This document shows, piece by piece, positions 17,838 through 26,353 of a DNA stretch of 64,000 nucleotides (position 1 is the stretch's first letter; each line of letters begins with the position of its first letter). This DNA is from DASUFZ01 sp035541475 (GTDB lineage Bacteria; Myxococcota_A; UBA9160; SMWR01): positions 1 to 64,000 of the forward strand of contig DATKND010000172.1 of NCBI GenBank assembly GCA_035541475.1. Direction: 5' to 3'. The translations under genes and the position numbers were made by a program. The notes under the pieces were generated by a model, which worked only from the letters and a program-made list of their open reading frames with translations, was not told the DNA's origin and did not search any database.

Positions 17838-18843
17838 GGGGGGCAGCCTCCGGGTTGCGACGCGGCGACGCGGTCGCGCCTACTTTACCCTGCGCCTGGA
17901 GCTGGATCGCGCCGTGCGCCGTTCGATCGGACTTCCGCTCGCGCTCGGGATCGTGCTGGTGATCCTGCTGCTGGCCCTCGCCGTCGGCTGGCAGATCCTC
18001 GTGGTCGCCAACCCGCGCCCCGGCCTCTCGTCGCTCGACTGGGCGCTGCTGATCCTCGGCACGCTCTTCTTCGCCCTCGTGCTGGCGGGGCTCGTGTGGC
18101 TCTCGACGTGGCTGATCCGCGAGATGCGGCTCAACCAGCGCCAGCGCGCCTTCCTCGACGCCGTCACGCACGAGATGAAGACACCGCTCGCGTCGCTGCG
18201 GCTCTACGTCGACACGTTGACCCGCCACGATCCGGAGCCCGAGCGGCGGCGCCACTTCCTCGCGCTGATGCAGGACGACCTCGCCCGCATCGATCGCACC
18301 GTCGACCAGGTGCTCACGGCCGCGCGCGCCGAGGAGCCGGGCCGGCGCGCGCAGCGCGGGCGCGTGCGGCTCGCCGGGGTCCTGCGCGACTGCATCCGCG
18401 AGGTGCAGAGCCGCCACGCGCTGCCGGACGAGTCGATGCAGCTCGAGTGCGCGTCGGATCCGGCGGTGCGCGGCGACGCCGGCGAGCTCGGCGTGGTGTT
18501 CCGCAACCTGCTCGAGAACGCAGTGAAGTACTCCGACGCGCCGATCGAGGTGCGCGTGCGCGTGGCCGAGATCGGCGGCGACCGCGTCGACGTCGACATC
18601 TCGGATCGCGGCATCGGGATCCCGGCGCGCGAGCTCCGCAAGATCTTCCAGCGCTTCTATCGCGCCGGCCGCGACGTGCAGCGCACGGCGGCGGGCCTCG
18701 GCCTCGGTCTCTTCATCGTGCGCAACCTGGTGCGGCGCCAGGGCGGCCGCGTCGTGGCGAAGAGCGAGGGCTCCGGCGCGGGCAGCCGCTTCGTGGTGAC
18801 GCTCCGCGCGGCGGCAAGCGCGGCGGAGCCGCGCGCGCAGTGA
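17836..18843 (+). CDS. membrane sensor histidine kinase
   Basis: Up to 335 residues. Two membrane segments (about 36-60 and 72-98) enclose only a very short periplasmic loop, so the signal is probably membrane-borne. The phospho-acceptor is H112 in AVTHEMKTPLASL. ATP-binding boxes follow: N-box LLENAVKYSD, G1 DRGIGIPAREL, F-box region IFQRFYRAG and G2 GLGLGLFIV. The ATG at 17836 overlaps the divergent DUF1329 start by 2 bp; GTG at 17914, preceded by GGAG, is a credible later start that would leave promoter space. It is paired with the response regulator at 18910. Its last codons and stop lie inside a dispersed repeat. Confidence 0.9.
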   Translation: MGGSLRVATRRRGRAYFTLRLELDRAVRRSIGLPLALGIVLVILLLALAVGWQILVVANPRPGLSSLDWALLILGTLFFALVLAGLVWLSTWLIREMRLNQRQRAFLDAVTHEMKTPLASLRLYVDTLTRHDPEPERRRHFLALMQDDLARIDRTVDQVLTAARAEEPGRRAQRGRVRLAGVLRDCIREVQSRHALPDESMQLECASDPAVRGDAGELGVVFRNLLENAVKYSDAPIEVRVRVAEIGGDRVDVDISDRGIGIPARELRKIFQRFYRAGRDVQRTAAGLGLGLFIVRNLVRRQGGRVVAKSEGSGAGSRFVVTLRAAASAAEPRAQ

Positions 18844-18868
18844 GCCGCAGGCGAACGGAGTTCAGAAG
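18814..18868 (+). repeat. dispersed palindromic repeat, copy 1
   Basis: Pattern GCAAGC, then a hairpin (here CGCGGC-GGA-GCCGCG), then a conserved tail close to GCAGTGAGCCGCAGGCGA and AGTTCAGAAG. It supplies the kinase gene's stop codon. Other copies are at 19611, 26914 and 54865. Confidence 0.75.
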
Positions 18869-18909
18869 GGAATGACGCCGTCTGCAGAAAGGTCGGGGAG
18901 CGCTTTGCC

Positions 18910-19608
18910 ATGGCGCGGATCCTCGTCGTCGAGGACGAAGAGCATCTCGCCGAGGGACTCCAGTTCAACCTCGAGGCCGAGGGCCACGAGGTGGTGGTCG
19001 CGTCCGACGGCTCCGACGCGAGCGAGCGCATCCTCGCGGGGGGCGGTGGCTTCGACCTCGTGCTGCTCGACCTGATGCTCCCGGGACTCTCGGGCTTCGA
19101 GGTGCTGCGCCGCATTCGCGCGGCCGGCGTCTTCGTGCCCGTGCTCGTGCTGACCGCCAAGGACGAGACGGCCGATCGCGTGCGTGGTCTCGAGGAAGGC
19201 GCCGACGACTACCTCACGAAGCCCTTCCACCTCGACGAGCTGCTCGCGCGCGTGCGCGGTCTGTTGCGGCGCCGTCGCTGGGACGGCGCGTCGGAGCCGG
19301 CCGCGACTCCGCCGCTCCAGATCGGCGTCGCGACGGTGCACTTCGACCGCTTCGAGCTCGAGACGCCGCAGGGGACGATCCGTCTCACCACGCGCGAGCT
19401 CGGTCTCCTGCGCGCGCTCGCCGACCGCGAAGGCGAAGCGGTGACGCGCGGCGAGCTGCTCGAGTCGGTCTGGGGACTTCGCCCCGACACGAACACGCGC
19501 GTGGTCGACAGCTTCGTCGTGCGGCTCCGCCGCTACGTCGAGCCGGATCCGTCTCGTCCTCGCCACATCGTGTCCGTTCGCGGTCACGGGTATCGCCTGG
19601 TGAGGTAA
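18910..19608 (+). CDS. OmpR/PhoB-type response regulator
   Basis: 232 residues. The receiver domain starts ILVVEDEEHLAEG; the phosphorylated aspartate is D54 in VLLDLMLPG, with T in LTAKDE and K105 in LTKPF as the other switch residues. The C-terminal winged helix contains LTTRELGLLRALA and the recognition-helix region NTRVVDSFVVRLRRYVE, ending HIVSVRGHGYRLVR. It forms a two-component pair with the upstream kinase, 66 bp away, with a repeat in the gap. Targets are unknown; the neighbouring DUF1302 gene is the obvious candidate. Confidence 0.94.
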   Translation: MARILVVEDEEHLAEGLQFNLEAEGHEVVVASDGSDASERILAGGGGFDLVLLDLMLPGLSGFEVLRRIRAAGVFVPVLVLTAKDETADRVRGLEEGADDYLTKPFHLDELLARVRGLLRRRRWDGASEPAATPPLQIGVATVHFDRFELETPQGTIRLTTRELGLLRALADREGEAVTRGELLESVWGLRPDTNTRVVDSFVVRLRRYVEPDPSRPRHIVSVRGHGYRLVR

Positions 19609-19610
19609 CT

Positions 19611-19663
19611 GCAAGCCGCCGAAGGCGGCGCGCAGCGAGCCGCAGGCGAGCGAAGTTCAGAAG
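19611..19663 (+). repeat. dispersed palindromic repeat, copy 2
   Basis: Starts two bases after the regulator's stop. Stem GCCGCC-GAA-GGCGGC, then the conserved tail GCGCAGCGAGCCGCAGGCGA, then AGTTCAGAAG. The stem differs from copy 1 but remains perfectly paired. Confidence 0.75.
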
Positions 19664-19743
19664 TACAGACCCGGGCGGTGACGTCTCGAGGAATGTTTGC
19701 GTTGCGCTTGTCTCTTTGAGCCCGCTCATGCGAACCTCAGGGT

Positions 19744-20523
19744 GTGAGCGACGCGCTCCGCTTCGAGGTCGAGCCTCGGCTGCACGACGCCTGCATGATC
19801 GCCGCGTTCGAGGGGTGGAACGACGCGGGCGAGGCCGCGACGTCCGCGCTCCGCTATCTCGCCGCCGCGATCCGCTCGGTGCCGGTCGCGGAGATCGACG
19901 GCGAGGAGTTCCTCGACTTCACCGTGCGAAGACCGATGGTGCGCTTCGACGCCGACGGCGCGCGCGTGATCGACTGGCCCGACACGCGCTTCCGCTTCGG
20001 GTCCGCGGATCCGTCGCGCGAGCTCGTCGTCGCGCACGGAGTCGAGCCGCACGTGCAGTGGCGCCGCTACTGCGATCTCTTCGCCACGGTCGTCGCGCGG
20101 CTGCGCGTCTCGCGCGTGGTGCTGCTCGGCGCCTACGTCGCCGACGTCGTCTACTCGCGTCCGGTCGGTGTCACGGGCTTCGCGAGCGACGCGGGTCTGC
20201 TCGAGAGCCTCGAGGTGCTGCCGTCGAGCTACGAGGGCCCGACTGGCATCGTCGGCGTGCTCGCCGACAGACTCCAGCGCGACGGCGTCGAGGTGATGAG
20301 CCTGTGGGCCGGGCTGCCGCACTACATCTCGGCGTCGCCGAATCCGCGTGGCGCGCTGGCGCTGCTCCAGAAGCTCGAGGCGTGCCTGAAGCTCGGCGTC
20401 GACCTCGAGCCGCTGCGCCGCGAGGCGGCCACGTTCGAGGAGAAGATCTCGGCGATCGTCGCCTCGGATCCGGAGCTCTCGGAGTACGTGCGGCAGCTCA
20501 AGCGGCGGGAGTTCGCGCAGTAG
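19744..20523 (+). CDS. PAC2-family protein (proteasome assembly chaperone 2-like fold)
   Basis: 259 residues beginning GTG. Family features are the N-terminal IAAFEGWNDAGEAATSAL, central VVLLGAYVADVVYSRPVG and the late SLWAGLPHYISASPNPR. Bacterial PAC2 proteins are common in Actinobacteria and also occur in deltaproteobacterial lineages; their function is not settled. It is a single gene, convergent with the end of the ATPase operon (25 bp gap). No proteasome or Pup genes are seen nearby, so a link to protein degradation cannot be claimed. Confidence 0.85.
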   Translation: MSDALRFEVEPRLHDACMIAAFEGWNDAGEAATSALRYLAAAIRSVPVAEIDGEEFLDFTVRRPMVRFDADGARVIDWPDTRFRFGSADPSRELVVAHGVEPHVQWRRYCDLFATVVARLRVSRVVLLGAYVADVVYSRPVGVTGFASDAGLLESLEVLPSSYEGPTGIVGVLADRLQRDGVEVMSLWAGLPHYISASPNPRGALALLQKLEACLKLGVDLEPLRREAATFEEKISAIVASDPELSEYVRQLKRREFAQ

Positions 20524-20548
20524 GCGCCGAACCACCGAGCGGCGGCTC

Positions 20549-21220
20549 TCACTCCTCTCCGGCGCGCAGCGCCGCTCCGACGTACACCGTCGCGAGGATC
20601 GTGAAGATGTACGCCTGGAGCAGGCCGATCAGCAGGTCGAGCGCCATGAGCGGCATCGGCACCAGGAAGCCGGCGAGCGCGACCAGCAGCGCAACCACCA
20701 GGTGTCCGGACATCATGTTGCCGAAGAGCCGCATCGAGAGCGCGAGCGTCCGCGACAGCTCCGAGATCGCGTGGAGCGGCGCGAAGAGCGGATTGGGGCG
20801 GAAGTAGCTCCGCAGGTAACCGCGCAGGCCGCGCGCGCGGATCCCCGCGGCGGGTACCGCGAGGAACACGATCGCGGCCAGCGCCGAGGTGGTGGCGAGG
20901 CTCGCGGTCGGCGGACGTACGCCCGGGAGCTGGCCCGAGAGATTGCAGGCGGCGATGAAGAGGAAGAGGCTGCCCGAGAGCGTCGCCAGGCGGGGCTCTG
21001 GGCGCCCCGCCACGTCGCGCACCAGCCCGTCGATCCATTCCACCGCCAGCAGCGCCAGCGCGGCGGGCGTGCCGTTCGGCGCGCGGCGCACGCCGCGCGC
21101 CAGCGCCCACGCGAGGAGCAGCAGCGCGAGCGAGATCACGAGCGACGTGACCATCGTGGTGGTGATCGGTACGGGGCCGATGGCGAAGAGCGTCTGCTCG
21201 CCGAAGATCCGGATCTCCAC
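20549..21220 (-). CDS. atpB: N-type ATPase Fo subunit a
   Basis: 223 residues, membrane stator of the ion channel. The essential arginine is in LALSMRLFGNMMSGH, and the final helices carry LLIGLLQAYIFTILATVYVG, as in all a subunits. GTG start at 21220 gives the expected N-terminus before the first membrane segment; longer readings run into the preceding gene. It is the last gene of the operon. In known N-ATPase operons atpR lies immediately upstream of atpB; here only two bases separate atpB from the AtpQ-like gene. Confidence 0.93.
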   Translation of the reverse strand: MEIRIFGEQTLFAIGPVPITTTMVTSLVISLALLLLAWALARGVRRAPNGTPAALALLAVEWIDGLVRDVAGRPEPRLATLSGSLFLFIAACNLSGQLPGVRPPTASLATTSALAAIVFLAVPAAGIRARGLRGYLRSYFRPNPLFAPLHAISELSRTLALSMRLFGNMMSGHLVVALLVALAGFLVPMPLMALDLLIGLLQAYIFTILATVYVGAALRAGEE

Positions 21221-21222
21221 GG

Positions 21223-21498
21223 TCAGCTCCGATGCTCGCGGATCGCGCGCCAGGCGATCGCGCAGCCGAGCGCCAGGCCTGCCACGAGCAGCATCAAGGT
21301 GAAGCGCACGCCGCTCTCGAAGCGGGAATCGAGGTGGTGTCCGAGCCATGCGCCGCCCGCTGCCGGCAACGCGATCGACCAGCCGATCGTGCCCAGCGCG
21401 GAGAGCGAGCGCCAGAAGGAGGATCCCGACGGATCCCTGCGCGCGAGCCGCCTCGCATCGCGCTCGAGCGAGCGCTGCGCGTCGTCGCGGCGCTTCAC
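21223..21498 (-). CDS. atpQ: AtpQ/AtpI-like small membrane protein of the ATPase operon
   Basis: 91 residues with a basic N-terminal part and two membrane helices (about 37-53 and 64-83) separated by LGHHLDSRFESG, the layout of the AtpZ/AtpI family to which N-ATPase AtpQ belongs. The family assists assembly or Mg/Ca supply; that role is not visible in the sequence. GTG start at 21498 overlaps the epsilon stop in a GTGA, indicating translational coupling. Confidence 0.8.
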   Translation of the reverse strand: MKRRDDAQRSLERDARRLARRDPSGSSFWRSLSALGTIGWSIALPAAGGAWLGHHLDSRFESGVRFTLMLLVAGLALGCAIAWRAIREHRS

Positions 21499-21899
21499 GA
21501 CCGGCCGCCGGGCGCCGTGCGCCGCAGCTCGTCGAGCAGGCCGAGCTCGAGGCGCTCGAGCAGGCGGCGCAGCTCGAGCTCCGCGCTCGCGCCCGCGAGC
21601 GCGGCCTCGAGCGCGGCGCGCACTTCGGGAGCGCTCGTCCCGACGACCGCGATCGGTGTCAGCAGGATCGCCTCGCGCCCGTCGCAGTGCAGCAGTCCTC
21701 CAGCCGTCGCCACGAAGCGCAGGCCGTCCGGAGCGTTTGCGAGCGCGAGCCCCGGCTCGACGTCGAGCGCCGCCGTCTCCGCGCGCGGGCGCAGGCCCAC
21801 CTGGCCCGTGTCGGTCGGCACGCGCAGCGAGCGGACCTCGGCGTCGAGCACGACCTGCTGCGGTGTTCGCACGCACAGGCGCAGCATGCGCTCAGGCAT
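21495..21899 (-). CDS. atpC: ATPase F1 subunit epsilon
   Basis: 134 residues. N-terminal beta-sandwich (RLCVRTPQQVVLDAEVRSL, then VPTDTGQVGLRPRAETA) and C-terminal helices rich in Leu/Glu/Ala. This is the central-stalk subunit that contacts the c-ring and can inhibit hydrolysis. It overlaps the end of the beta gene by 8 bp and is coupled to the AtpQ-like gene. Usual length. Confidence 0.92.
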   Translation of the reverse strand: MPERMLRLCVRTPQQVVLDAEVRSLRVPTDTGQVGLRPRAETAALDVEPGLALANAPDGLRFVATAGGLLHCDGREAILLTPIAVVGTSAPEVRAALEAALAGASAELELRRLLERLELGLLDELRRTAPGGRS

Positions 21900-23289
21900 G
21901 GGGTCGCGCGTCGAGCGAGGCGAGGCTCCCGATCATGAAGAGCTCGTCCTCGCGGCGGGAGTCGCAGCGACCCTCGAGGATCGCGGCGACGTCGGCGACC
22001 GTCGTCCGGACCGGGACGCGCTCGCCCGCGCGGCCGGTGAACGCCTCGGTGACGTGGAAGGGCTGCGTGAAGTAGCTGCGCAGCCGGCGCGCGCGACCGA
22101 CGACCCGCCGGTCCTCCGCCGAGAGCTCCTCCATCCCCAGCATCGAGATGATGTCCCGCAGCTCCTGGTAGCGGCCGAGCACCTGGCGGGCCGCCTGCAC
22201 CACTTCCTCGTGTTGTCGGCCCACGACCTCGGAGTCCAGTGCCTTCGACCAGGAGGCCAGGGGGTCGATCGCGGGGTAGAGGCCCTCGGCCGCGATCTCG
22301 CGCGAGAGCACCAAGGCGCTGTCGAGGTGCCAGAAGGCGTGCGTGATGGCCGGGTCGGAGTAGTCGTCCGCCGGCACGTAGATCGCCTGGAGCGAGATCA
22401 TGTCGCCGTTCGCGGTGCCGGTGATCCGCTCCTCGAGCTCCGCCAGGTCGGCCGCCAGGGTGGGCTGGTAGCCGACGCGCGAGGGCATGCGGCCGAGCAG
22501 CCCGGACACCTCCATGCCCGCCTGCACGTGCCGATAGACGTTGTCCACCACGAAGAGCACGTCGCTCTTCTCCACGTCGCGGAAGTATTCGGCGACCGAG
22601 AGCGCGGCGCGGCCGATCAGGAAGCGCGCGCCCGGCGGCTCCTTCATCTGCCCGAACACGAGCACCGATCGGTCCATCACGCCGCGTGCGCGGAGCTCCT
22701 CCCACAGCTCGAGGCCCTCGCGCGAGCGCTCGCCGATGCCGGCGAAGACGGCGACACCCTCGAGCGTCTCGACGGCGTTGTGCATGAACTCCGTCAGCAC
22801 GACGGTTTTGCCGACGCCCGCTCCACCGAAGACGCCGGCGCGCCCGCCGCGCACGATGGGGCAGAAGAGGTCCACCACCTTGATGCCGGTCTCGTACACG
22901 TGCCCCGTCGGCCGCCGCGCGGTCGCGGCGGGCGGCGGGCGGCGCAGGGGCGCGAGGCGCTGGCTCGCAGGCGCCGGCCGTCCGTCGAGCGGACGCCCGC
23001 GCAGGTCGATCACGCGTCCGAGCAGCTCGCGGTCGACCGGCACGCAGAGCGGCTGGCCGTCGGACTCGACCCGGTCTCCGCGCCGCAGGCCGCGTGTCGA
23101 GTCGATCGCGATCGCGCGCACCGTGCGGGCGTTCGCGTGATCGGTCACCTCGCCTCCGACGCTCGCGCGGCCCTCCGGGTGGCAGAGGATCGCGGCGCCG
23201 ATCGGAGGCAGCACGGTCTCGAACTCGATCTCGAGGACGGTGCTCCGCACCGAGGCGACGACGCCGCGAAGCTCGGGCGCGGCGCTCAT
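21892..23289 (-). CDS. atpD: ATPase F1 subunit beta
   Basis: 465 residues, catalytic subunit. Walker A is GGAGVGKTVVL near residue 150; the catalytic glutamate is in GIGERSREGLELW; Walker B lies in SDVLFVVDNVYRH. The end of the nucleotide pocket, QPFHVTEAFTGR, is also clear. The normal order places beta after gamma in bacterial F-type operons, but in N-ATPase operons beta comes first; see the finding on permutation. ATG start overlaps the gamma stop. Confidence 0.96.
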   Translation of the reverse strand: MSAAPELRGVVASVRSTVLEIEFETVLPPIGAAILCHPEGRASVGGEVTDHANARTVRAIAIDSTRGLRRGDRVESDGQPLCVPVDRELLGRVIDLRGRPLDGRPAPASQRLAPLRRPPPAATARRPTGHVYETGIKVVDLFCPIVRGGRAGVFGGAGVGKTVVLTEFMHNAVETLEGVAVFAGIGERSREGLELWEELRARGVMDRSVLVFGQMKEPPGARFLIGRAALSVAEYFRDVEKSDVLFVVDNVYRHVQAGMEVSGLLGRMPSRVGYQPTLAADLAELEERITGTANGDMISLQAIYVPADDYSDPAITHAFWHLDSALVLSREIAAEGLYPAIDPLASWSKALDSEVVGRQHEEVVQAARQVLGRYQELRDIISMLGMEELSAEDRRVVGRARRLRSYFTQPFHVTEAFTGRAGERVPVRTTVADVAAILEGRCDSRREDELFMIGSLASLDARPHA

Positions 23290-24107
23290 GTGCGCCCGAA
23301 GCGTCCAGCACTCGCGAGCTCGAGGACCTCCTGCGTGGCGGACTCGCGGCGGATCGACGCGAGCTGCCTGCGCGTGGCCGCGATGCGCTCGTCGAGCCAG
23401 CCGCGCGCCGACTCGGTCGTGAGCAGCCGCTTGCCGTGCTCCGAGCAGAGCGCCTCGAGAATCGTCTCGTGGAGCGCGGCGTAGAGGTATTCGCGGGTCA
23501 CGGCCTGGCGCAGCCGTTCCGGATCAGCGTAGGGCGAGGCGGGGAGCTTCGGGCCGGACGCGGCGGGCAGGGGCAGCACCGGCACGCGCACGGGCGTGTA
23601 GTGCCCCGCGCCCTCGAAGCGCGCCGCCACGAGCCAGAGCGAGCGGAACGCGCCGGCCGCGTGCAGCGAGAGCAGGTCGTCGACGAGGGGCACCAGCAAG
23701 GTCGTGATGCCGGCGGCGCTCGTCGAGGCTCGCTTCACGGCGGTCGGCTCGATGCCGGCCCGCACCAGCCCGGCCCGGGCGCGCTCGCCGAGACACACGA
23801 GCGGCCCGGGACCCCGTTCTCGCCGGAGCGCGATCGCCTCGCGGACCAGGTTGGCCGTGTAGTCGCCCACCAGGCCCAGATCGGCGCCGACGAGCACGAT
23901 CCCGGTCGGTGTCGCCGCCGGCGGATCCGGCGGCGGATCGAGCGCCGCGAGGAAGCGCATCAGCTCGTCGCGATAGGCGCGCGCGAGCGGGAGCCGCGCG
24001 CGCGACGCCTGGAAGTGCTGCGCCGAGAGCGAGCGCAGCGCGGCGATCACCTCGGCCAGCGAGGCGAGCGTGCGCAGCCGACGCTCGAGCGCTCGCTCCC
24101 GACTCAC
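23286..24107 (-). CDS. atpG: ATPase F1 subunit gamma
   Basis: 273 residues. The N-terminal coiled-coil helix starts SRERALERRLRTLASLAEV and the C-terminal helix contains LLTTESARGWLDERIAATRR, the two helices that form the rotating shaft. The GTG start at 24107 overlaps the alpha stop as GTGA; a much longer reading upstream is only antisense to alpha. Divergent relative to E. coli gamma, as N-ATPase gamma subunits are. Confidence 0.9.
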   Translation of the reverse strand: MSRERALERRLRTLASLAEVIAALRSLSAQHFQASRARLPLARAYRDELMRFLAALDPPPDPPAATPTGIVLVGADLGLVGDYTANLVREAIALRRERGPGPLVCLGERARAGLVRAGIEPTAVKRASTSAAGITTLLVPLVDDLLSLHAAGAFRSLWLVAARFEGAGHYTPVRVPVLPLPAASGPKLPASPYADPERLRQAVTREYLYAALHETILEALCSEHGKRLLTTESARGWLDERIAATRRQLASIRRESATQEVLELASAGRFGRT

Positions 24108-25612
24108 CGCGCCGGCTCCTGCGCGGCCGCGCGGACCTGCTGCGCGAGCGCGCGCAGTCGCTCCAGCGAGGCGTCGGAGGCCTCGTCCTGCTCGATCGCG
24201 GCGGCGACGTCGGGAGCGTCGCTCCGCACGCGAGCCAGCAGCCTCGCGACGAAGGGCGGAGCCTGCTCGGGAGCCAGTCCGTCGACCCAGCCCTCGCTCA
24301 CCGAGAGGACGCACAGGAGCTCCTCGCACCGGCCGCGAGGCGCGAGTCGGCGCTGGCGGAGCAGGGCCCGCAGCAGCCGACCGCGCGCGATGTCGCGCTC
24401 GACACCCGGGTCGAGCTCGAGCCCGACACGCGAGAGTGACTCGAGCTCCTCGAAGCGCGAGTACAGGATACGGAGGTTGCGGGCGGCCTCCCGGATCGCG
24501 CGCGGCTGCGCGGCGCCGCCGATGCGCGACACGCTGCGGCCGATGTCGACCGCCGGCCGCTCGTTGCGCGCGAAGCGCGCGCCGTCGAGGTAGATCTGTC
24601 CGTCGGTGATCGAGATCGCGTTGGTCGGGATGTAGGCTGCGATGTCACCCTCGGTGGTCTCGACGATGGGCAGGGCCGTGACCGTGCCGCCGCCGGCCGC
24701 GCGGTTGCGCGCCGCCGCGCGCTCGAGCAGCTCGGCGTGGAGGTAGAAGACGTCGCCCGGAAACGCCTCGCGTCCGGGGGGTCGCTCGAGCAGCAGGCTC
24801 AGCTCGCGATAGGAGTCGGCGTGCTTCGTGAGGTCGTCGTAGACGACGAGCGCGTGCCCACCCTGGTCGCGGAACCACTCCGCCACCGACGCTCCGGCGT
24901 AGGGCGCGAGATAGCGCATGCCGGGCGGCATCGACGCGTCCGCGGCCACGATCGCGGTGTTGGGGAGCGCGCCCGCGCGCAGCAGCGTCTCGCGCAGCGC
25001 CATCACGCGCGAGATCGGCTGTCCCACCACGACGTACACGCAAGCGACGTCACCGGCTCTCTGGGCGACCACGAAGTCCTCGGCGAGCGCGGTCTTGCCG
25101 GTGTTGCGATCGCCGATGACGAGCTCGCGCTGGCCGCGGCCGATGGGGATCGCCGCGTCGACGACCAGCACTCCCGTGTGCAGGGGCATCTGCACGCGCT
25201 CGCGCTCCACGAGCTCGGGAGCGGGGCGGAAGAGCTCGCGCCGCGGCAGGTCGGGCAGGGTGCCGTTGCCGTCCAGCGGACGGCCGAGGGGGTCGATCAC
25301 GCGGCCGAGGGTGGCCGTCCCGACCGGGAGCGCGGGAAGCTCGCCGGTGGCGAGCGCGCCGTCGCCCGCCTGCACGGTCTCGGCGTCCGAGAGCAGAAGC
25401 ACGCCGGTCGTGTTCGCACGCAGGTCGAAGGCGAGGCCGAGCGCGCCGCAGTCGAATCGAACCAGCTCGTCGTAGGCCACGCGTTCGAGCCCGGCCACGC
25501 GGGCGACGGCGTCGCCGACGCTCGTCACGATCCCGCGCGGGCGCAGCGCGGCGCCGAATTCGAGCTCGCGCGCCGCACGCAGCAGCGACGCTCCGCCCTG
25601 CGCGTCAGTCAT
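24104..25612 (-). CDS. atpA: ATPase F1 subunit alpha
   Basis: 502 residues. Walker A is GDRNTGKTALAEDF; SISDGQIYLDG has the form of the alpha SITDGQIFLE motif, and VGRSVSRIGGAAQ-type residues (DIGRSVSRIGG) carry the arginine finger. The N-terminus is like N-ATPase alpha subunits. It overlaps the b subunit gene by 8 bp. Confidence 0.95.
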   Translation of the reverse strand: MTDAQGGASLLRAARELEFGAALRPRGIVTSVGDAVARVAGLERVAYDELVRFDCGALGLAFDLRANTTGVLLLSDAETVQAGDGALATGELPALPVGTATLGRVIDPLGRPLDGNGTLPDLPRRELFRPAPELVERERVQMPLHTGVLVVDAAIPIGRGQRELVIGDRNTGKTALAEDFVVAQRAGDVACVYVVVGQPISRVMALRETLLRAGALPNTAIVAADASMPPGMRYLAPYAGASVAEWFRDQGGHALVVYDDLTKHADSYRELSLLLERPPGREAFPGDVFYLHAELLERAAARNRAAGGGTVTALPIVETTEGDIAAYIPTNAISITDGQIYLDGARFARNERPAVDIGRSVSRIGGAAQPRAIREAARNLRILYSRFEELESLSRVGLELDPGVERDIARGRLLRALLRQRRLAPRGRCEELLCVLSVSEGWVDGLAPEQAPPFVARLLARVRSDAPDVAAAIEQDEASDASLERLRALAQQVRAAAQEPAR

Positions 25613-26339
25613 GACCGGCCGTCGTCTCCTCGAGTCGGCTCACGAGCAGCCGCTCGGCCTGCGCGGAGGCGCCCGCTGCGGTCGCATCCACCAGTCCGCG
25701 CGCGGTGTGGACGCGCAGCCCGGCGATCAGCTCGGGATTCAGCCGCTCGCTCGCTGCGCCGTTCGGCGCGCCCGCCGCCGACAGCACGCGCGCGCGGGAT
25801 TCGGGCGCCAGCGGCTCGACCGATTCGATCACGATCGGCGCGAGCGCGCCTCGCTCGCGCAGGCGCTCGAGCTCGCGGCAGGCGGCGCCGGCGAGCATCT
25901 CCTCGAGCTCGGGCCCGCGGATCTCGGCGAGGAGCTGTCGCACCACCTCGCGCGCCGCACGGGCGGCGTCGCGCGCGCCGGTGCGCACCTGCTCCCGGCG
26001 CTGCGCGAGCAGCTCCTGCTCGAGGCGTTTGCGTTCCTGCTGCATCTCCGCGCGCGCGTCGGCGAGCGTTCGCTCCTTCTCGGCCTCGAGCTCGCGCGAC
26101 AGCCGTTCGCGCAGCGCGTCGAGCTGTGACTCCTGCTCGCGCCTCTGCGCGAGCGCCTGCGCGCGCTCGTGCTCGGCCTGCTCGCGCGCGGCGGCTGCGG
26201 TGCGCTGCTCGCCCTCGATCTGGCTGCGGCGCCGCTCGATCGCTGCGCGCACGGGCCGGAAGAAGAGCCAGCCGAGCAACGCCGCCAGCAGCAGGAAGTT
26301 CGCCGCTTCGAAGGCGAAGGTGGCCCAGCTCTCCGACAC
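25605..26339 (-). CDS. atpF: ATPase subunit b with delta-like C-terminus
   Basis: 244 residues, longer than a normal b (about 160). One N-terminal membrane helix (FEAANFLLLAALLGWLFF), then a long charged coiled coil (about 30-130). The C-terminus ELIAGLRVHTARGLVDATAAG resembles the end of the delta/OSCP subunit. No separate delta gene exists in the operon, so this protein probably serves as both stator stalk and delta, as in N-ATPases. Confidence 0.87.
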   Translation of the reverse strand: MSESWATFAFEAANFLLLAALLGWLFFRPVRAAIERRRSQIEGEQRTAAAAREQAEHERAQALAQRREQESQLDALRERLSRELEAEKERTLADARAEMQQERKRLEQELLAQRREQVRTGARDAARAAREVVRQLLAEIRGPELEEMLAGAACRELERLRERGALAPIVIESVEPLAPESRARVLSAAGAPNGAASERLNPELIAGLRVHTARGLVDATAAGASAQAERLLVSRLEETTAGHD

Positions 26340-26353
26340 CGCGCTCGGTCCGC

